Assembly: GCA_024641255.1 (NCBI GenBank)
Contig: JAHEDL010000042.1
Location: forward strand, 1 to 8,219
Source: Pseudorhodobacter sp.
GTDB lineage: Bacteria > Pseudomonadota > Alphaproteobacteria > Rhodobacterales > Rhodobacteraceae
Direction of reading: 5' to 3'
Length of the DNA stretch: 8,219 bases
This document shows, one piece after another, positions 4,626 to 8,219 of the stretch (position 1 is the first letter of the stretch; every line of letters begins with the position of its first letter). Both the position numbers and the translations under genes were made by a program. The notes beneath the pieces are model-generated. The model was given only the letters and a program-made list of their open reading frames with translations. It was not told where the DNA came from and ran no database searches.

Positions 4626-5537
4626 ATGAAACACCAAACCATTGTCACCGGCGCGGCCGTCGCGCCGCCAAGCTCGGCCACGGCGGTGGTGTTCAGCTAT
4701 GCGCGGCCAGAGCAGCCCTTGCTGCAACGGGCGCTGATCCGCGCGATTGAAACGCTCAGCGGTCGCTGCCGCTTTGAGCGCTTGTATCACGCATGGCGCC
4801 AGGCGCCGCGCGATGCGTCCGAAACCCTGTTCAGCGCCGGAGCGCGGTTGCTGGGCGTGACACCGCAGGTCGACGCCGCCGATCTGGCGCGCATTCCGCC
4901 CACCGGGCCGCTGTTGGTGGTGGCCAACCACCCGTTTGGCATCGCCGATGGGCTGGCGATTGGTCATTTGCTGGCCTCGCGCCGCGCTGACGTAAAGCTG
5001 ATGGTGCATTCGCTGTTGTGTCAACTGCCCGAAGGCCGCGATCTGTTGTTGCCAGTTGATTTTGCCGCCGATGCGGCCGCGCGGCGGGTATCCGCCGAAA
5101 CCCGGCGGCAGGCGGTGGGTTGGCTTGATCAGGGCCATTGTCTGATCGTGTTTCCCGCAGGCAGCATTTCAACCGCAGCACAACCCTTGGCGCGGCACGC
5201 GGTTGATGCCGAATGGCACCCATTCGTCGCGCGCCTTGCGCAGCGGCCAGGCGTGCAGACCTTGCCGCTGTTTGTGCATGGCCAAAATTCGCGGCTGTTC
5301 CAGACTGTCAGCCATTTTTCCTATCCGTTACGGTTGGCGCTGATCTTTTCCGAAACCCGGCGGCGCTCTGGCCAGCCTCTGCGGATCGAGGTGGGGGCCA
5401 CCATTCCAACCGGCGGGTTTCGCGCCGGCAAGGCCGGTATTCTCGCGGTGCTGCGCGCCGCCTGCTATGGCATGGCGGGGGCTGATGGCCCGCCGGCGGA
5501 TCAGGTATTTGTCTGGCCAAAGCGGATCAAGTTTTAG
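4626..5537 (+). CDS. PlsC-like lysophospholipid acyltransferase
   Basis: This 303-residue protein belongs to the glycerolipid (PlsC-type) acyltransferase superfamily, which transfers fatty acyl groups to lysophospholipids or related lipids at the inner membrane. Block I is NHPFGIADG (residues 101-109), giving His102 and Asp108 with five residues between them. That is the HPxGxxDG form seen in the hemolysin-like/ornithine-lipid-type subgroup, not the classical HX4D. Block III is FPAGSIS (176-182), and PLFVHGQNS (214-222) corresponds to block IV. About 95 N-terminal residues precede block I, and no strong membrane helix is evident. GGGG at 4616-4619, 6 bases upstream, serves as a weak ribosome binding site. 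The gene converges on the LysR gene. No neighbouring GNAT-type ornithine acyltransferase is present, so the exact acceptor remains open. Family call firm, substrate unknown. Confidence 0.85.
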   Translation: MKHQTIVTGAAVAPPSSATAVVFSYARPEQPLLQRALIRAIETLSGRCRFERLYHAWRQAPRDASETLFSAGARLLGVTPQVDAADLARIPPTGPLLVVANHPFGIADGLAIGHLLASRRADVKLMVHSLLCQLPEGRDLLLPVDFAADAAARRVSAETRRQAVGWLDQGHCLIVFPAGSISTAAQPLARHAVDAEWHPFVARLAQRPGVQTLPLFVHGQNSRLFQTVSHFSYPLRLALIFSETRRRSGQPLRIEVGATIPTGGFRAGKAGILAVLRAACYGMAGADGPPADQVFVWPKRIKF

Positions 5538-5604
5538 GGTTGCACTGCGAAAGTGTTAAGAGTTCGTGAAAATCACCAGGTTAGTGCTTTGATATAAAAC
5601 AGAT

Positions 5605-5627
5605 AAAAAAGGTCCCGCGTTGGGACC
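5605..5627 (-). terminator. Intrinsic terminator of the LysR-family gene
   Basis: On the minus strand GGTCCC (5627-5622), a 5-base loop and GGGACC (5616-5611) are followed directly by TTTTTT (5610-5605). This is a canonical Rho-independent terminator 15 bases after the LysR stop. On the plus strand the same hairpin has no following T-run, so it would not serve the convergent acyltransferase gene well. Confidence 0.85.
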
Positions 5628-5629
5628 AT

Positions 5630-5641
5630 GCCAAAACTGGC
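5630..5641. repeat. Small inverted repeat GCCA/TGGC after the LysR gene
   Basis: GCCA (5630-5633) and TGGC (5638-5641) flank an AAAC loop between the LysR stop codon and its terminator. The stem is only 4 bp and may simply be part of the 3' untranslated structure. Confidence 0.3.
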
Positions 5642-5642
5642 G

Positions 5643-6551
5643 CTAAGGCGCGATCAGCACCTTCGCCGCTGCCGCCCGAATTTCACGCGTCAACCCCGCC
5701 AATGCAGGCGCGGTCAGCCGGGCAAACTGCCAGTGCAGCGCCACGTCCAGCGCGGTATCTGCCACCATCTCGATCAGCCTGCCATCCTCCAGATAAGGCC
5801 GCACCAAAGCCTCGGGGTTCATCCCCCAACCCAAGCCCGCAAGGCAGGCATCAACAAAGGCCTGCGACGACGCCAGCCGATGGGTGGGGAACGCCATCTT
5901 CTTTGCCCGCGCGGTCCGGTTGCCTTCGATCCTGCTGATCTGGCGGGCAACCCAGCTGTCCTGCAGCCGATCCTTGTCGGAAAACGTCAAAGCCGGTGCG
6001 GCGGCAAGGCTGGCCAGCGTCACCCCCTGCGGCATCCAGCGCGCCATATAGTCCGGCGACGCCGTGGCCCGATAGCGCAGACTTCCCAAAGCCACCGTAT
6101 CGCAACCCTGCAACGGCACCGGATGCGCCGTGATCGCCGCCGCCACTTCGCCGCGTTTCAGCCAATCCTGACTGACATCCTGATCGTCGATCACCAGATC
6201 AAACAAAAACCCCTCTGTCGCCGCCAGCGCCGGAATGACCCAAGTGGCCAGACTGTCAGCATTCACTGCGATCCGCAGCGTCGCGGCTCGCGGCGACAGC
6301 CATGGCAGATCGGCGGCCAAGGTGCGTTCCAACAGCGTCACCTCGTCATGATGCCGGATCATCCGCAGCCCCGCCGGCGTGGCCGAACACGGCTGGCCGC
6401 GTTTGATCAGCAGCGTCCCCGCGGTTTCCTCCAACGCTTTCAACCGCTGCGAGATTGCCGAGGGCGTGACATGCAACTCCGCCGCCGCAAGATCAAACGA
6501 CCCGCGCCGATGCACCGCTGCCAAGGCCGCCAACTGGGCAAGGTCGAACAT
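5643..6551 (-). CDS. argP: LysR-family regulator, ArgP/LysG type
   Basis: This 302-residue LysR-type regulator has an N-terminal winged helix-turn-helix (GSFDLAAAELHVTPSAISQR, about residues 17-36), the linker helix after it (LKALEETAGTLLIKRG) and a C-terminal effector-binding domain (about 92-295). ArgP/LysG proteins sense lysine or arginine and activate exporter genes of the LysE/ArgO family. The closing motifs (SSQAFVDACLAGLGWGMNP, LHWQFARL) fit this subgroup. The strongest support is context: it is divergent from a LysE-type exporter gene across 87 bases. AAGGA on the minus strand (6562-6558) precedes the ATG by 6 bases. An intrinsic terminator follows. The LysR family is certain; the ArgP subgroup is very likely; the effector is inferred. 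Confidence 0.9.
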   Translation of the reverse strand: MFDLAQLAALAAVHRRGSFDLAAAELHVTPSAISQRLKALEETAGTLLIKRGQPCSATPAGLRMIRHHDEVTLLERTLAADLPWLSPRAATLRIAVNADSLATWVIPALAATEGFLFDLVIDDQDVSQDWLKRGEVAAAITAHPVPLQGCDTVALGSLRYRATASPDYMARWMPQGVTLASLAAAPALTFSDKDRLQDSWVARQISRIEGNRTARAKKMAFPTHRLASSQAFVDACLAGLGWGMNPEALVRPYLEDGRLIEMVADTALDVALHWQFARLTAPALAGLTREIRAAAAKVLIAP

Positions 6552-6560
6552 TAGCTGTCC

Positions 6561-6583
6561 TTAATCAGCCAGAGAAAGATTAA
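6561..6583. promoter_or_regulatory. Interrupted palindrome, probable LysR-type operator
   Basis: TTAATC (6561-6566) and GATTAA (6578-6583) form a perfect 6-bp inverted repeat separated by 11 bases, in the regulator/exporter intergenic region. This is the form expected for a LysR-type binding site. The classical ATC-N9-GAT core is two bases shorter in its spacing. It lies 10 bases upstream of the regulator's start codon, where binding could also repress that gene. Confidence 0.55.
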
Positions 6584-6593
6584 CTGGAGTGAA

Positions 6594-6607
6594 CCGTCTG
6601 CCGTCTG
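6594..6607 (+). repeat. Tandem 7-bp repeat CCGTCTG
   Basis: CCGTCTG occurs twice without a gap (6594-6600, 6601-6607). CGTCTGCC at 6595-6602 is also the exact reverse complement of GGCAGACG at 6631-6638, which ends at the base before the exporter ATG. Confidence 0.5.
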
Positions 6608-6626
6608 TTAGGTCAACCCCGGGCAA

Positions 6627-6632
6627 AAGGGG
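6627..6632 (+). promoter_or_regulatory. Ribosome binding site AAGGGG of the exporter gene
   Basis: AAGGGG lies 6 bases before the ATG at 6639 and fixes that start. Its last two bases also belong to the 3' arm of an 8-bp inverted repeat (6595-6602 with 6631-6638), so it could be partly occluded if the leader folds that way. Confidence 0.6.
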
Positions 6633-6638
6633 CAGACG

Positions 6639-7244
6639 ATGTTTGAAGCAGCGGCTCAGGGCTATCTGGTGGCGGTTAGCCTGATTTTGGCGATTGGGGC
6701 GCAAAACGCCTTTGTGCTGCGGCAAGGCTTGCGGCGCGAACATGTGGGCGCGGTGGTGCTGGCCTGCGCGCTCTCGGATGCGGCGCTGATTGCCGCCGGT
6801 GTGGCCGGGTTTGGCGCGGTTTCGGCGCAGGTGCCGTGGATCGGCGAGGCGATGCGCTGGGGCGGAGTGGTGTTCTTGCTGGTTTACGGCAGCCTGCGGT
6901 TTCGTGCCGCCTTGCAGGGCGGCGAAGCGCTGAAGCCAAGCGAGGGCGTGACCGCGACACTGGGCAAGGTGCTGACCACCTGTCTGATCTTAACTTGGGC
7001 CAACCCGCATGTGTATCTGGATACATTGGTGCTGTTGGGGTCTATATCGGCGCAATACGCCCCGCATCAGGCGGTGTTCGGCGTTGCCGCCGCCTGTGGC
7101 TCGCTGAGCTTTTTCACTGCACTTGGCTATGGCGCGCGGCTGTTGGAGCCGGTGTTCGCCAACCCCAAAGCCTGGGTTGTATTGGAGCTTGTGGTTGGCG
7201 TCACGATGTGGAGCATTGCTGCAGGGCTTGCCTTTGGCGGCTAG
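6639..7244 (+). CDS. lysE: LysE/ArgO family amino-acid exporter
   Basis: This 201-residue inner-membrane protein is full length for the LysE/ArgO family, which exports basic amino acids (lysine, arginine) using the membrane potential. Diagnostic segments are IGAQNAFVLRQGLRREHV (19-36) near the first helix, ALSDAALI with conserved Asp47, and TWANPHVYLDTLVLLGS (119-135), the Asn-Pro motif of the family. About five or six membrane helices are expected, with a cytoplasmic loop around residues 90-110 (LQGGEALKPSEG). The divergent ArgP-type regulator is the usual partner and should switch on export when basic amino acids are in excess. The following DMT gene starts 18 bases after this stop, so the two may form a transcription unit. 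The family call is firm; lysine versus arginine preference cannot be told. Confidence 0.93.
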   Translation: MFEAAAQGYLVAVSLILAIGAQNAFVLRQGLRREHVGAVVLACALSDAALIAAGVAGFGAVSAQVPWIGEAMRWGGVVFLLVYGSLRFRAALQGGEALKPSEGVTATLGKVLTTCLILTWANPHVYLDTLVLLGSISAQYAPHQAVFGVAAACGSLSFFTALGYGARLLEPVFANPKAWVVLELVVGVTMWSIAAGLAFGG

Positions 7245-7262
7245 TCCGGCTTTGGTCCGCGC

Positions 7263-8147
7263 ATGACACTGAACGACCTTGGTCGCCCGCGTGAGGGCAT
7301 TTTCTGGATGGTGCTGTCGGGGCTTTCCTTTGTGGGGGTCAACGGCATCGTGCGTTATCTGGGCACCGAATTACCCGCCGCACAGTCGGCGTTCTTGCGG
7401 TTCTTGTTCGGGGTGATCTTTTTGATTCCCGTGCTGCCAAGCGTGCTGCGCGGCATCGCCCCCGGCGCGATGCGGCTGTTTATTTGGCGCGGCGTGGCGC
7501 ATACGGCGGCGGTGCTGTTCTGGTTCTATGCTATGGCGCGGATACCCGTCGCGCATGCAACGGCGATTGGCTATCTTAATCCGGTGCTGATGCTGGTGGC
7601 GGGCGCGATGATCTTGCGCGAACCGTTCAGCCCCCGTCGCGTGGCGGCGGTTGCAGTTGCGCTGTTGGGGGCGCTGATCGTGCTGCGGCCGGGGGTGCAG
7701 GCGCTGAACATTGGCCATGTCAGCCAGATTTTCGCCTCGCTGTGTTTCTGCGGCAGCTATCTTTTTGCCAAGCGCCTGACCGGCTTGGCACCTGCCTCGG
7801 TGATCGTGGCGATGATGTCACTTACGGTGACGGTTGGTTTGGCCCCCTTGGCTTGGCTGGTGTGGGTGCCTGTCAGCCTTGCGCAGATGGGGTGGCTGGC
7901 GGTGGTGGCAGTTTGTGCCACGCTGGGGCATTACTGTATGACGCGGGCGTTTCGCGCCGCCCCGCTGACGGTGACGCAGCCGGTGACTTTCTTGACGCTG
8001 ATCTGGGCCACACTTGTCGGGGCGCTGCTGTTCAACGAGGCGGTGGATGCCTTCGTGCTGCTGGGTGGTGCGTTGATCATCGGTGCGATTTCTTGGGTAA
8101 CATGGCGCGACGCGCTGGATGCTGCGGCGTTGCAGGCGGCGGATTAG
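7263..8147 (+). CDS. DMT superfamily (EamA) transporter
   Basis: This 294-residue inner-membrane protein has ten predicted helices in two EamA repeats, roughly 12-142 and 152-280. The typical first-repeat segment FWFYAMARIPVAHATAIGYL is followed by NPVLMLVAGAMILREPFSPRR, where the REPFS turn before helix 5 is common in the family. The second repeat has the parallel FRAAPLTVTQPVTFLTLIWA and LLFNEAVDAF. Relatives export or import varied metabolites (amino acids, riboflavin, S-adenosylmethionine), so the substrate is open. No convincing Shine-Dalgarno sequence precedes the ATG. The 18-base gap after the LysE-type gene suggests co-transcription and coupled translation, and hence perhaps shared control by the ArgP-type regulator. 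This last point is inference from spacing. Confidence 0.9.
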   Translation: MTLNDLGRPREGIFWMVLSGLSFVGVNGIVRYLGTELPAAQSAFLRFLFGVIFLIPVLPSVLRGIAPGAMRLFIWRGVAHTAAVLFWFYAMARIPVAHATAIGYLNPVLMLVAGAMILREPFSPRRVAAVAVALLGALIVLRPGVQALNIGHVSQIFASLCFCGSYLFAKRLTGLAPASVIVAMMSLTVTVGLAPLAWLVWVPVSLAQMGWLAVVAVCATLGHYCMTRAFRAAPLTVTQPVTFLTLIWATLVGALLFNEAVDAFVLLGGALIIGAISWVTWRDALDAAALQAAD

Positions 8148-8168
8148 GCCAGCGCGCGCTGTGCTTTG

Positions 8169-8184
8169 GCAGCGTTAACGCTGC
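8169..8184. repeat. Perfect 16-bp palindrome
   Basis: GCAGCGTTAACGCTGC reads identically on both strands and lies 21 bases after the DMT stop. Without a loop it is more like an operator for a dimeric protein than a terminator, though as RNA it could form a short hairpin with a 4-base TTAA loop. The next gene lies outside the window. Confidence 0.5.
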
Positions 8185-8198
8185 TTGCATAGGATCAA

Positions 8199-8219
8199 CC
8201 TCCACGGCGTTTGCGGAGG
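8199..8219. repeat. CCTCC/GGAGG inverted repeat at the window edge
   Basis: CCTCC (8199-8203) and GGAGG (8215-8219) could form a 5-bp stem with an 11-base loop. The window ends at the repeat, so whether a T-run follows (terminator), or the GGAGG is the ribosome binding site of a further gene, cannot be seen. Confidence 0.3.

Noticed and set aside
5628..6554. A 308-residue plus-strand frame opposite the LysR gene
   Set aside because: It is very rich in Arg, Gln, His and Pro and is exactly antisense to a clear LysR regulator. Its start also lies in the terminator region.

Overview
The window looks like ordinary chromosomal DNA from a GC-rich alphaproteobacterium, most likely a member of the Rhodobacterales. 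This rests on overall protein character, the GC-rich third positions, and the order YmdB-type phosphodiesterase, DMT transporter, YebC. It is an inference from familiarity, not from a database search. No mobile element, CRISPR array, rRNA or tRNA gene was seen.

Left part (1-2722, plus strand): the 3' two-thirds of a ymdB-type metallophosphoesterase gene runs in from the left edge. A DMT/EamA transporter gene follows 5 bases later, then a small lipoprotein gene, then yebC. yebC ends at a compact inverted repeat that it shares with the convergent gene to its right.

Middle part (2698-4518): this is the least familiar section. A minus-strand protein that folds like a degenerate response-regulator receiver (GTG start) faces away from a small winged-helix protein (probable TTG start), which is followed by a five- to six-helix membrane protein. 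The roughly 300-base gap between the divergent genes is visibly AT-rich in places. It holds a cluster of TGATAA/TTATCA half-sites, candidate promoters in both directions, and an inverted repeat followed by a T-rich run in the leader of the receiver gene. If the window contains an undescribed system, this is the best candidate: an orphan sensor/regulator cluster. The functional link between the three genes is inferred from position only.

Right part (4519-8219): a PlsC-like lysophospholipid acyltransferase gene converges on a LysR regulator gene of the ArgP type, which has a clear intrinsic terminator. The regulator is divergent from a LysE/ArgO-type amino-acid exporter gene, a classical regulator/exporter pair with an interrupted palindrome between them. 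A second DMT transporter follows the exporter closely and may be co-transcribed. The last 70 bases hold a perfect 16-bp palindrome and a partial hairpin at the window edge.

Taken together, three of the eleven... more exactly, three of the ten protein genes are small-metabolite exporters or permeases (two DMT, one LysE). The rest are housekeeping, envelope or regulatory functions.
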